Part shown: positions 47,842 through 57,712 of the stretch, one piece after another | Position numbering within the stretch: the stretch's first letter is position 1 | Layout: each line of letters begins with the position of its first letter | Assembly (NCBI RefSeq): GCF_900078685.2 | Contig: NZ_LT546166.1 | Location: forward strand, 2,558,832-2,622,831 | Direction: 5' to 3' | Source of the DNA: Mycolicibacter icosiumassiliensis | GTDB taxonomy: Bacteria; Actinomycetota; Actinomycetes; Mycobacteriales; Mycobacteriaceae | DNA length: 64,000 nt | Notes under the pieces: generated by a model | Seen by the model: only the letters and a program-made list of their open reading frames with translations | Databases searched by the model: none | What the model was told of the DNA's origin: nothing | Made by a program: the position numbers and the translations under genes

Positions 47842-49542
47842 TCATTCGCGAACTGACACCGCAGCTCCGTCAGTACTCAAGGTCACCGGCACCGTGGCTC
47901 GGTGCCCCGGGGGTTGCATACGACTGAGCACATGGTCAGACCTCCTGTCGGTGGACACGCACAGCGAGCAGACGTGCGCATCGTGCGTCTGGCACGCGAG
48001 CATGTCGGGTCGCTCGTAGTCATGGCGGCAGACGTGACAGGTGATCAGCACGGCGCTGGGATTACCGTGTCCGTCGTACATCGGTTGGTCGATACCGTCG
48101 TGCGTGCGTCGCAGGTAGTACTTCCCGTTGGTGGCCAGCGCCAAAATGGGAGGCATCACCAGCGCTATCGCGACCGCGACCAGAGGCGAGTAGGGCCGCA
48201 GTGTTTCCCCCAAACCGCCGAAGAACGCGATGATCGACGTGGTCGCGGCCAACATCATCGATCCGAACCCCACGGGGTTGATGGCATACAACATTCCGCG
48301 CCGGAACTCGGGAGCTTTCGGCGACAGTTTCAACAGGTATTTGTTGATCACGATGTCGGACGCCACCGACACGATCCATGCCATCCCGCAGTTGGCATAG
48401 AAGCCCAGGATCGTATTGAGGACGTCAAACATGTTGGCTTCCATCAGAGCCAACGCGATTGCCAAGTTCACCGCGAGGAACACCACCCTTCCGGGATAAT
48501 GCTTGGTGACGCGCGTGTAGGAATTCGTCCAGGCCAGCGAGCCTGAGTAGGCATTCGTCACATTGATCTTGACTTGGCTCAGGACCACCAGGAGGACGGC
48601 CAGCGTCAAGGCCAGCCAGCCCGGCATGAAATTCCGATAGATCTTCTCGAACTGGTGCACCGGTTGGTTGGCGATCGTCGTGGCGCCGGGCACGTTCGAG
48701 ATCAGATAAACCGCGAGGAACAATCCGATCACCTGCTTGAGTGCGCCGAAGACAACCCAGCCGGGCCCGGCAAGGACTGTCCATGTCCACCATGTGCGAG
48801 CGTTCGACGGCGTCCGCGGCGGCATGAAGCGCAGGTAGTCGATTTGCTCGGCGATCTGGGCGATCAGCGACAGGCAGACCCCGGCGGCCAATAGAACCGA
48901 GCCGATGTTCACCGCACCGTTGCCGTCTTGGCCGGCGTACGCCAGGAATTCGCCGATCGACTCCGGATGGCTGACAAGGAGATAACCGAACGGGGCCACC
49001 ATGAGAATCAGCCAGATCGGGGTTGTCCACAGTTGCAACTGCGACAAAACCTTCATGCCGTAGATGACCAGCGGGAAGATGATGAGGGTCGAGGCGGCGT
49101 AGCCAAGCCACAGCGGGATGCCAAGTCCGAGATTGAGGCCCTGCGCCATGATGGAGCCCTCCAGCGCAAAGAAGATAAACGTGAACGTTGCAAAGATCAC
49201 GTTGCTCACCACCGACCCGTAATAGCCGAATCCGCTGCCGCGGGTGATCAGATCCAGATCGATGTTGTAGCGGGCCGCGTAGTAGGCCAGGGGAAATCCC
49301 GTTGTGAAGACGACCAACGTGAAGACGAAAATCCCCCACAGGGCGTTCGCAGTGCCCCAGGAGATACCGATGTTCGCGCCGATGGCGAAGTCGGCCAGGT
49401 AGGCGATTCCGCCCAGGGCCGAGATGCCCACGACCGGCGCGGACCATTTGCGGTAGCTGCGCGGTGCAAAACGCAGGGTGTAGTCCTCGAGTGTCTCCTT
49501 GCCGGCATCGAGTCTGTCGAGGCCGGCCTTGTCGCTTGTCAC
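47842..49542 (-). CDS. NCS1-family permease (cytosine/purine/allantoin type) with Cys-rich C-terminal tail
   Basis: A 566-residue permease with about 12 hydrophobic segments; NCS1 features include YYAARYNIDLDLITRGSGFG, VNIGSVLLAAGVCLSLIAQI and QVKINVTNAYSGSLAWTNSY. The last ~65 residues leave the membrane and carry TCHVCRHDYERPDMLACQTH and DAHVCSLC, two Cys pairs plus His that could bind zinc; this is not a usual NCS1 feature. It is encoded in line with PPE, allophanate hydrolase and urea carboxylase genes, so it may import a urea-yielding compound (allantoin, purine, hydantoin or urea). Confidence 0.85.
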   Translation of the reverse strand: MTSDKAGLDRLDAGKETLEDYTLRFAPRSYRKWSAPVVGISALGGIAYLADFAIGANIGISWGTANALWGIFVFTLVVFTTGFPLAYYAARYNIDLDLITRGSGFGYYGSVVSNVIFATFTFIFFALEGSIMAQGLNLGLGIPLWLGYAASTLIIFPLVIYGMKVLSQLQLWTTPIWLILMVAPFGYLLVSHPESIGEFLAYAGQDGNGAVNIGSVLLAAGVCLSLIAQIAEQIDYLRFMPPRTPSNARTWWTWTVLAGPGWVVFGALKQVIGLFLAVYLISNVPGATTIANQPVHQFEKIYRNFMPGWLALTLAVLLVVLSQVKINVTNAYSGSLAWTNSYTRVTKHYPGRVVFLAVNLAIALALMEANMFDVLNTILGFYANCGMAWIVSVASDIVINKYLLKLSPKAPEFRRGMLYAINPVGFGSMMLAATTSIIAFFGGLGETLRPYSPLVAVAIALVMPPILALATNGKYYLRRTHDGIDQPMYDGHGNPSAVLITCHVCRHDYERPDMLACQTHDAHVCSLCVSTDRRSDHVLSRMQPPGHRATVPVTLSTDGAAVSVRE

Positions 49543-49581
49543 CTGTGGAACCTCTCTGGCTGGTAGTTGGCGTGCGGGCTG

Positions 49582-50766
49582 CTAGCCGGCCGACGGTGGA
49601 CGGGCCACCACGGTCGGTCGCATCCCGTATCGGGGACTGGATCCGGCGAAGTTCCGGCCCGAACCGGCGGTCGGCGGAATTCCGCCGATGACGTTCCCGG
49701 ACGGAGTCATTTCCTCGTGTTCAATGACATCGCTGACGAACTCCGGCAAATGGGAGGGCGTTGTCATCGGAGTCGACCCCGCCCAGCTGGGCGGAACGGC
49801 CAATTTCCCGACGGTTGTCGCACTGGCCAGCCGCGCCGATACGGGCCCGACACCGGAAGCAGCTGCCGCTGCCGGAGCAGCCGGGGCGGACGTCAGCGCA
49901 GCCGCGGGCAATGCTGCTGCTGCGGGTGCCTCGGCGCCGATCAGACCTGCGGCTTTCGCGGTCCCGGTGAAGAAGCTGGTGATGCCCGCGCCGAAGAATG
50001 GCAGGCCCGCGGTGTCGTAGAAGAAGTTTCCGAACGGGCCGTACCAGTTCATGAACTGTTCCACCGGGTCCACCGGGGTGCCGGCGGTAGCTGATGCAGA
50101 CATCGGCGAGCCCAGGTTGTGCAGCGCGGTCGTCAGCTGGGACAGCAGCTGGGAGATCTGCGATTGCCCATTGCCGGCCGCGTTCGCAGTCGCCTGATTT
50201 ACCGCCTGGCTTTGGGTAGCCGCCCCGGCGGCACTGGTGGTCGTCGGCGGTGACGCATAGGGCGCCAGCTCCGATGCCACCGCAGCTGCCCCCGCGTACT
50301 GGTACATCGCCGCAGCGTCTTGGGCCCACATCTGGCTGTATTGGGCTTCGGCGGCTGCGATCGCCGCGGTGTTCTGCCCCACGACATTGCCGGCGACCAA
50401 TGTCGCCAGCAGCGCCCGATTCTCGGCGATCTGCGGAGGCGGGACCGTCGCGGTGAATGCGGCTTCGTAGGCTGCGGCCGCTTCGCGGGCTTTGGCGGCG
50501 GACCGCTCGGCCTGAGCAGCGGTCGATTGCATCCACGCCACATATGGTTTGAATGACTGGGCCATGGTCACTGAGGACGGACCGATCCATTGTTCGGACT
50601 GCAATCCGTCGACAACCGCCTGGTAGCCGTTGACCGCCGACGTCAGCTCACCGGCCAGGGTGCTCCAGGCGGACGCGGCCACCGTCAACGATCCCGCTCC
50701 CGGACCGGTGTATATGCGCAGCGAATTGACTTCCGGTGGTAGCGCTCCGTAGTCCATCGTCGTCAC
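49582..50766 (-). CDS. PPE family protein (SVP type)
   Basis: A 394-residue PPE protein. The PPE domain (1-~170) starts [20 protein letters not shown] and has the WxG-like [14 protein letters not shown]; the C-terminal half has [13 protein letters not shown] and the SVP-type motif [12 protein letters not shown]. Probably exported by ESX-5. PPE proteins can form outer-membrane channels for small nutrients in other mycobacteria; a role in uptake for the adjacent urea pathway is inference. No PE partner gene lies beside it. Its start is 4 bp from the end region of another PPE frame. Confidence 0.9.
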   Translation of the reverse strand: MTTMDYGALPPEVNSLRIYTGPGAGSLTVAASAWSTLAGELTSAVNGYQAVVDGLQSEQWIGPSSVTMAQSFKPYVAWMQSTAAQAERSAAKAREAAAAYEAAFTATVPPPQIAENRALLATLVAGNVVGQNTAAIAAAEAQYSQMWAQDAAAMYQYAGAAAVASELAPYASPPTTTSAAGAATQSQAVNQATANAAGNGQSQISQLLSQLTTALHNLGSPMSASATAGTPVDPVEQFMNWYGPFGNFFYDTAGLPFFGAGITSFFTGTAKAAGLIGAEAPAAAALPAAALTSAPAAPAAAAASGVGPVSARLASATTVGKLAVPPSWAGSTPMTTPSHLPEFVSDVIEHEEMTPSGNVIGGIPPTAGSGRNFAGSSPRYGMRPTVVARPPSAG

Positions 50767-50917
50767 CTCTCCTGTCGAGTACCGCGCTGTGGCGCGGTCG
50801 GCGATCCCGCCGCGGAAAATGGATGGGGCCGTTGGAGTTCTCTGGTCATCTGTTCGTCTCGTCTTTCGCTGGAAGATCGGGTGATCTCGGGTAGTGGTCG
50901 GCCGACGGGGTCACGCG

Positions 50918-52052
50918 CTATCCGACCCCCTTTGGTCGCGGAACCACCTTGTGGCGGATCCCGTATCGCCGCCGAGTGAAGTTCGCCGCCCGCGCGGCCC
51001 CGCGGAGCGGGGGCGCAGCCATCGGACCGCTGCCGGGGTGCGTCGGGCCGCCGGACGCAGCGGTTACGGTGACTCCCATTTCCGCGGCGGCGGGTTCGGT
51101 GGCATTGGCAGCCCAACTCGTCGGCGCCGACAGCAGCCCGATCTTCTGGGAATGCCCGACGAGCGCGCTGACCGGCGCCGGACCGGCACCCGCCGCCACA
51201 GCTGCATTGGCACCGATTAGATCCACCGCGGGCGGCAGTCCGGCGGCGGCAAGCGATTCTGGCATCACGGTCTGCGCGAACAACATTCCCAACTGAACAA
51301 CGCCGGCGCCGAAATAGCTGAGCCCCCAGGTGTTGACGATCATGTTGAGGTTGCCGGTGGAGGTCAGGCTGGAAAGGTCGGTTGCCAGCGTCGACAAGAG
51401 TGACGAGGCATCCCCGGTCGTCGTGGGTGCGGTGGCCACGCCCGGCAGCTGCAGCGAGCTGAGCGCTTGTTGCACGGAACCGGTCGCGGTGGCCTCGGCC
51501 TTGCCGACCGCCGCCTGTTGTTGCAGCAATCCGCTTTGGTCGGTGGTGCGAGGTGGTGGCGCGAAGGCCGTCAACGTGGACGCAACCGCCGACGAGGCGG
51601 CATAGGTGTACATCGCGGTCGCATCCTGGGCCCAGAATTCCGCGTACTCGACCTCGGTCGCTGCGATGGCCGGAAGATTCTGCCCAAAGAAATTGGTCGC
51701 GATGAGTGTCAGCAGCCTGACCCGGTTGGCGGCGACGGCGGGCGGAGGCACGGTGACGGCAAATGCCTCTTCGTAGGCCGCTGCGGCCGCCCTGGCCTGC
51801 ATGGCTGCTTGTTCCGCTCGAACGGTCCACGTACGGCTCCAACGCGCTGGACATTGCAACCGAGGACGGGCCTGACCATTCCAGGCTGGTGAGGGCAGTA
51901 ATGATCGATCCGTAGCCACTGCCCGCAACGGCGAGTTCTCCGGCGAGCGCGTCCCATGCTCCCGCGGCTGCAAGTAACGGAGCGGGACCCGGACCGGAAT
52001 ACATCCGGCCCGAATTCACTTCAGGCGGAAGAACGCCGTAGTCGACGGCCAT
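50918..52052 (-). pseudogene. PPE family gene with frameshift in the PPE domain
   Basis: Starts [20 protein letters not shown] (ATG 52052; frame open to 52130) and reads normally to [10 protein letters not shown] (~51835), where the frame turns to unrelated sequence. In the next frame the PPE domain resumes [20 protein letters not shown] and continues to 50918 with the SVP-type motif [13 protein letters not shown] and end [19 protein letters not shown] usual PPE has about nine residues (AWLSATAAQ) between these two parts, of which only three can be accounted for, so a ~20-bp deletion with frameshift is likely. Confidence 0.8.
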
Positions 52053-52130
52053 CCAGGTCTGCATGGGTACGACGGCACCAGCGGGGACACCATTTTCGGA
52101 TGTCTTCATTGCCGCCGCCGTGATGTACAT

Positions 52131-52358
52131 ATTTCACATACGTTCAGTGGCAACATGAATTCTGACGGTTCGCGGGCGACGCTGTCCGAAAACGCTGTAA
52201 AGCTCTGTGGCGCAGTATGTTTCATTCCACCACCTATTTCGATCGCACCGGTTCGGAGGCGGCCGGCCTCCGACGCCGTCATGTGAATAGTGGTCAGCTC
52301 TCTTGTCCGCCCATATTCAGCAAATGGACGGTTAACCCGAGTTTTTCTCGGCCGGACG
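52131..52358. other. Intergenic region between PPE pseudogene and allophanate hydrolase
   Basis: 228 bp, AT-richer than its neighbours. All genes around read to the left, so this holds the PPE promoter and possibly the end of the urea transcript. No clear hairpin or gene. Confidence 0.4.
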
Positions 52359-54089
52359 CTAGGGTTCGGCCGCTGTGTCTGGAGAACGCACTGCCAAATA
52401 GCGCTTCCAGGAACGCAGTTCGGTAATGTCGGTGGCGGTTGAAACAGCGTCATGTGTCGCGGTGAAACCGACTACATTGCTGCCGCATTCGAGTTCAATG
52501 CTGGTCAGTGCCATCGGAGCGGGCAGCGCAGCCAGGAAGCGTCCCAGGCCCGCCTCGGATATGCGGTACAGCTCGCCGTCGATGCACGCGCCCTGGCCGG
52601 GGGAAGTGGGGATTAGTCCGGGCTTGGGGGGAGTGGTGTTCAGTGCGGTGAGGCGATAGGCATCGCTGGTGCGGATGTCGCCGCGATAGCGCGCACCGAG
52701 CTGCTCCAATTGCCAGTGCAGTGGCTGTCCGCGTAGGTGCGCGCCGAACACCGCGAGATCCACTCCGCCCTGGACCAGCAGCGGCGACGGCTGGTTGAGG
52801 TACTTCGCGGCGATGTCGATGGCGACCTGGTCGGCGAAGGCCTGGACCACGAACATGATTCCGAATGGGCCACCGGAACTCAGTGGTTCGCCGGGGACGG
52901 CGACCGCGGCGAGGTCGAGCAGATTGCAGAAGTTGGTAAAGGTGCCCATGCGGCGGTTGATCGCGATTCGATCGGCGTCGACCGCGGAAATGCTCGGGTG
53001 CTCGGTGGTGGTGGGCAACAGCAGCGCGTCATAATCTTTGAGCAGTTCGGCGGCCGCGGCGCGGGCGTGCGCAAGCGCGTCCAGATCGGCGGCGAATGCG
53101 GGCCCGCTGGTTTCGCGGGCAGCCATGATGATCGCCCGAACGGTGGGATCGGCGTTTGCCGGAGCGGTGGAAAGGAATTCGCCCACCGCCGCGTAACGTT
53201 CGGCGACAATAGCTCCGTCGTAGAGCAGCCGGGCCGCGTCCAGCAGTATCGAAATATCGAGAGTTTCGACCTTGATACCCGCATCGGTCACGGCGCTGAC
53301 GCTTCTCTCGAAGGCATCCCGGTATGCATCGGACAGGTTGGCAAGGTTCCCCGGCTCCGGGATCGCGACCGTGGGCGCCTGCAGCGCCGACAAGGCGACG
53401 TCGGCCGGCCAGCTGCGACTGCGCGGATCGGCTGGATGGGGGCCTGCCATGACTGCGGTGGCGGCGGTCGCGAGATCGAGATCCGCGGCGAACACGGTGA
53501 CGGTGTCATAGTCGACGCATGCCGGTACCACCCCGTGGATAGGGACGATGCCGCAGGTGGCCTTGATCCCGACGATGCCGTTGAGGGCCGCCGGAACTCG
53601 TCCCGAGCCTGCCGTGTCCGTGCCGATGCCGATATCCGCGATGCCCAGCGCGACAGCGACTGCCGAACCCGAGCTCGACCCACCCGACACCAATTCCGGG
53701 AAGTGTGCGTTGCGGACGGCACCGTAGGGACTGCGGGTACCGACCAGCCCGGTGGCGAACTGGTCAAGGTTGGTCTTGCCCAAGATGATCGCCCCGGCAT
53801 CGACGAGGCGTTGCACCGCCGGTGCGGTGGTATCGGGTGTGTAGGCGTATTCCGGACATGCAGCGGTGGTGGGCAGCCCGGCCACATCGATGTTGTCCTT
53901 GACGGCGACCAGCAACCCGGCCAGCGGCAGGTCATCGCCAGCAGCGAGACGCTTTTCGGCCTGTTGAGCATCGATCAGCACATCGGCCTCGGCGCGCAAC
54001 GAGATCCATACCTCGGGCCGATCCGTTTCGGCGATACGCCGGTAGGCGGCGGTCACCCGGCTGGTGGGGGTATGCGGGACCGATGTCAT
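52359..54089 (-). CDS. atzF: Allophanate hydrolase
   Basis: A 576-residue amidase-signature enzyme with C-terminal allophanate hydrolase domain. Catalytic Ser-cisSer-Lys: VAVKDNIDVAGLPTTAACPE (Lys64), VSGGSSSGSAVAVALG (Ser138-140 region) and GIGTDTAGSGRVPAALNG (Ser162). The last ~130 residues form the C-terminal domain that decarboxylates N-carboxycarbamate. It converts allophanate from urea carboxylase to two NH3 and two CO2. Start ATG 54089 overlaps the urea carboxylase stop (ATGA). Confidence 0.95.
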   Translation of the reverse strand: MTSVPHTPTSRVTAAYRRIAETDRPEVWISLRAEADVLIDAQQAEKRLAAGDDLPLAGLLVAVKDNIDVAGLPTTAACPEYAYTPDTTAPAVQRLVDAGAIILGKTNLDQFATGLVGTRSPYGAVRNAHFPELVSGGSSSGSAVAVALGIADIGIGTDTAGSGRVPAALNGIVGIKATCGIVPIHGVVPACVDYDTVTVFAADLDLATAATAVMAGPHPADPRSRSWPADVALSALQAPTVAIPEPGNLANLSDAYRDAFERSVSAVTDAGIKVETLDISILLDAARLLYDGAIVAERYAAVGEFLSTAPANADPTVRAIIMAARETSGPAFAADLDALAHARAAAAELLKDYDALLLPTTTEHPSISAVDADRIAINRRMGTFTNFCNLLDLAAVAVPGEPLSSGGPFGIMFVVQAFADQVAIDIAAKYLNQPSPLLVQGGVDLAVFGAHLRGQPLHWQLEQLGARYRGDIRTSDAYRLTALNTTPPKPGLIPTSPGQGACIDGELYRISEAGLGRFLAALPAPMALTSIELECGSNVVGFTATHDAVSTATDITELRSWKRYLAVRSPDTAAEP

Positions 54090-57000
54090 GCGCCGGCCCC
54101 AATTAGTGCGAGCGGCGTTCCAGGCTCGACCTGACTGCCTGGCGAGGCCAGTACCCGCAGCACAGTTCCCGATATCGGACTGGGTACGGGAAGTTCTAAC
54201 TTCATGGCTTCCAACACTGCGACCGTGTCACCTTCCCCAACGTTCTGCCCCTCTTCGATGTTGATCCTCCATACGTTGCCAACCATCGGTGCGCTGACGA
54301 CTGACGCGCCAGGCGGCACATCGGCCATCGTGGCACTGCTGGGTTCGTTCGTCGCGATCTCCTCGATGATCGCTCGATCGAATTCTCCCGATTCGTGCCA
54401 GGACGTGCGTTCGGCGGCGAACGCGGCCGCTTGGCGGGTCTCGAAAGCCGATATGGATTCGGCGTTGCGGGCCAAGAACTCTCGGTGTTCAGCCAGAGCA
54501 AAGGTACCGTCGGAGATCTCGACATCCAGCCGGCCCGCCTGGGCGGCAGCCCGGCAGTCCTGAAGCTGGTCCGGGGTCACCGGCTCCCAGACGATGCGAT
54601 CGAAGAATCGGAATAGCCAAGGCGTTCCATGCTCGAACGGGGCGGTCTGACGGTAGCTCGACCAGATCGGCACGGTGCGACCCACCAACTGGTAGCCCCC
54701 AGGGGACTCCATGCCGTAGACGCACAGGTACTTTCCTCCGATCCCGACCGCATCCGAGGGTGTCCACGTGCGTGCGGGGTTGTACTTCGTCGTGACCAAT
54801 CGATGCCGGGGATCGATCGGGACCGCCAGTGGCGCGCCCAGATACACGTCGCCCAGGCCCAGTACCAGGTATTCGGCACCGAAGACCGTCTGGCGCACAT
54901 CGTCGATGCTGTTCAGTCCATTGATCCGGCGGATGAACTCGAGGTTGGACGGCAGCCACGGCGCGGTGTCCCGAATTCCGCTGCGGTAGCGCTCGATTGC
55001 CTCGACAATCGAGGGATCGTCGAATGACATGGGGAGGCGGATGGTTCGACTGGGCACCTGCAGGTCCGCGGTCTCGGGAAGCTGTTCCTCCAGTTCCATG
55101 AGCAGGCCGACCAGTCGGTACTGGGGCAAGACCGCGGGGTCGGTGTGAATGTGCAGCGATCGGACGCCTGGCGTGACATCGATGATCCCCGGAATCTTGG
55201 CCGCGGCGAGTGCTTCGGTCAGCGCGTGGACACGCATCCGCAAGCCCAGATCCAAGACCATGTCGCCGTATTCGACGAGTACGTTGTCGTCGCCGCCGCG
55301 CAGGTAAAGTGCACGCGGCCGATCGGTGTCGCCCTCGACTACGCCGAGGATTCCCCGATCATCCCGCAGTGCCGGGCTGTCGACAACGGTGCCGGTGGCC
55401 CGGATCGAGTTGGAGGTCCGCAGCTCGGTGGCCGTCGCCTCATCGACAGGGGTGAATCCGACTGTGTCACCCGGCCTGAGCTGACCAAGTTGCCAGCGAT
55501 GCCCCTGTACCACGGTCAGTGGACACGCGAAGCCTCCCAGACTCGGGCCGTCGGGGCCGAGCAGCACCGGAGTATCGCCAGTCACATTGATGGCGCCGAC
55601 ACTGTAGGGATTGTCGTGCAGGTTGGAGGGATGCAGGCCGGCATCGCCGCCGTCTTCACGAGACCAGTCCGGCTTGGGTCCTTCCAAGCGGATCCCTGTG
55701 CGGTTGGCATGGCTGCTGACGCGCCACGCAGCAGAGTAGAACTGCGCCATATCGGCGTCGGTGAAGTAGGCGGGTGCGGTCTGTGGACCGGCCTGGACTG
55801 CCAGCTGCCAGTGGTGGCAGATCCGTGGCCGCTGCTCCTGCGGAACTGAGCGGGCCGGACCAAGGGAGTCGGGATCGGCGGCGGCGGTGTCCAGGACGTC
55901 GCCTTCGGTGAGTGCCTTGCCGGTGATGCCGCCGAAACCGCCGAGCGTGAAGGTCGACGCGCTGCCCTGATAGAGCGGAACATCGATACCGCCTCGAATG
56001 GCGAGGTAGGTACGCAGTCCAGCGTCTGCCGGCGCTCCGATGTCGAGAACCGAACCTGCCGCCACGACGACAGGCTCCCACATCGGGATCGGTTCACCGT
56101 CGACGGTGACCTGGGCGGGGGCTCCCGTTACGCACACCACCTCGGCTTCGGCGAAGCGAAGCTGGGGCCCCACCAGGGTGCATTCCAGAGCCGGCGCGCC
56201 CGGGGGATTCCCCACAGCGGTGTTGGCCAGTGTGAAGGACAGGTCGTCCATCGGACCCGACGGTGGAATACCGACATGCCACCAGCCCGTCCGCCCGGGA
56301 TGGTCCTGAATGGTTGTCATGGTGCCGGCTCGCAGGACGTCGATGCGACCCCGCGACGCGCAGACCGCTCCCAGCGTTGCGGTGGTGTGCGTGGCAGAGC
56401 GAAAATCCGCGTTTTGCAATGCATCCTGCAGCTGTGACAGGTTCGTGCGGACACCGTAGATCCGGGTTCCGGCCAAGGCGACGGCCAGATTGGCGAGGGC
56501 TTCGTCGCGGGTGCTCCCAGCGGCAACGACTTTGGCCAGCAGTGAGTCGTAGAACGGGCTGACGTCACTACCGGTGTCGATCCAGGTGTCGACGCGGGCG
56601 TCGGAGGGGAACCGCACTGCGGTGATCTGGCCGGCGCTTGGTCGATAGTCGTGTGCCGGATCTTCGGCGCAGACGCGCGCTTCCACCGCACAACCGGTTG
56701 CGACCGGACCGGTATCGGGAAGGCCGTCGAACACGGTGGTATCACCGCCGGCCACCCGCAACATCCAGGCCACCAGATCGACTCCGGTGATGGACTCGGT
56801 GACGGGATGCTCAACCTGCAGGCGGGTATTCATCTCCAGGAACGAGGCGGTCTCTCGTTCGGCGTCGTAGACGAACTCCACCGTTCCTGCCGAGCGGTAG
56901 TTCACCGAGCCGGCCAGGGCGCGTGCGGACGACAGAAGTTCGTCCGCCAGTTCCGCAGGCAACCCCGGAGCCGGCGCCTCTTCGATCACTTTCTGATTGC

Positions 57001-57712
57001 GTCGTTGCAATGAGCAGTCCCGGGTTCCGAGGCTGATGACGCGGCCATGGCCGTCACCGAATACCTGGACCTCGACATGCCGGGCGACGGTGATCAGTTG
57101 CTCCAGGAACACACCGTCGGTGGAGAAATGCGAGGCAGCCAGCCGTTGCACGCGATCGTAGGCAGCCCGCAACTCGTCGGCGGTAAAGCAGGCCTGCATA
57201 CCGATTCCGCCACCCCCGCCGACTGCCTTCAGCATCACCGGGTACCCGATGCGGTCGGCTTCTGCCATTGCGTGATCGGCGGATTCGAGCAGCCCGCTGC
57301 CCGCGACGAGCGGCACCCCGCTGGCGAGCGCTGCCTGCCGTGCGGTGTGCTTGTTGCCGAAGATCTTCAGCTGATCGGCGGTCGGCCCCACGAAGGCGAT
57401 CCCCGCGTCGGCAACGGCAGTCGCGAAATCGGCACTCTCAGCCAAGAATCCGTAACCGGGGTGAATCGCGCCTGCACCGGTGCCCAACGCCGCCTCCATG
57501 ACCCGCTCGCCGCGCAGGTAGGACTGCGCCGCCGGCGGCGGACCCAACCGGACCGCGGTATCGGCCAGCTGTACATGAGCGGCCGCGGCGTCTGCGTCGG
57601 AATAGACCGCGACGGTCTTCAGTCCCAACGTGTGTGCGCTGCGGATGATGCGACAAGCGATTTCGCCACGGTTGGCGATCAGGACGGTATCGAAGTTCAA
57701 CGTGCCGTCCAC
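54086..57712 (-). CDS. Urea carboxylase (biotin-dependent)
   Basis: A 1208-residue single-chain enzyme: biotin carboxylase (1-~450; TVLIANRGEIACRIIRSAHT, KAVGGGGGIGMQACFT, FLEMNTRLQVEHPVTE), a KipA/AHS2-like part (TTIQDHPGRTGWWHVGIPPS), a KipI/AHS1-like part (VTPGVRSLHIHTDPAVLPQY), and a biotinyl domain with VLEAMKLELPVPSP (Lys1171). It carboxylates urea to allophanate with ATP. Some relatives are guanidine carboxylases, but no carboxyguanidine deiminase genes or guanidine riboswitch are seen here, favouring urea. Start overlaps the 3' end of the GntR gene by 16 bp. Confidence 0.93.
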   Translation of the reverse strand: MDGTLNFDTVLIANRGEIACRIIRSAHTLGLKTVAVYSDADAAAAHVQLADTAVRLGPPPAAQSYLRGERVMEAALGTGAGAIHPGYGFLAESADFATAVADAGIAFVGPTADQLKIFGNKHTARQAALASGVPLVAGSGLLESADHAMAEADRIGYPVMLKAVGGGGGIGMQACFTADELRAAYDRVQRLAASHFSTDGVFLEQLITVARHVEVQVFGDGHGRVISLGTRDCSLQRRNQKVIEEAPAPGLPAELADELLSSARALAGSVNYRSAGTVEFVYDAERETASFLEMNTRLQVEHPVTESITGVDLVAWMLRVAGGDTTVFDGLPDTGPVATGCAVEARVCAEDPAHDYRPSAGQITAVRFPSDARVDTWIDTGSDVSPFYDSLLAKVVAAGSTRDEALANLAVALAGTRIYGVRTNLSQLQDALQNADFRSATHTTATLGAVCASRGRIDVLRAGTMTTIQDHPGRTGWWHVGIPPSGPMDDLSFTLANTAVGNPPGAPALECTLVGPQLRFAEAEVVCVTGAPAQVTVDGEPIPMWEPVVVAAGSVLDIGAPADAGLRTYLAIRGGIDVPLYQGSASTFTLGGFGGITGKALTEGDVLDTAAADPDSLGPARSVPQEQRPRICHHWQLAVQAGPQTAPAYFTDADMAQFYSAAWRVSSHANRTGIRLEGPKPDWSREDGGDAGLHPSNLHDNPYSVGAINVTGDTPVLLGPDGPSLGGFACPLTVVQGHRWQLGQLRPGDTVGFTPVDEATATELRTSNSIRATGTVVDSPALRDDRGILGVVEGDTDRPRALYLRGGDDNVLVEYGDMVLDLGLRMRVHALTEALAAAKIPGIIDVTPGVRSLHIHTDPAVLPQYRLVGLLMELEEQLPETADLQVPSRTIRLPMSFDDPSIVEAIERYRSGIRDTAPWLPSNLEFIRRINGLNSIDDVRQTVFGAEYLVLGLGDVYLGAPLAVPIDPRHRLVTTKYNPARTWTPSDAVGIGGKYLCVYGMESPGGYQLVGRTVPIWSSYRQTAPFEHGTPWLFRFFDRIVWEPVTPDQLQDCRAAAQAGRLDVEISDGTFALAEHREFLARNAESISAFETRQAAAFAAERTSWHESGEFDRAIIEEIATNEPSSATMADVPPGASVVSAPMVGNVWRINIEEGQNVGEGDTVAVLEAMKLELPVPSPISGTVLRVLASPGSQVEPGTPLALIGAGA

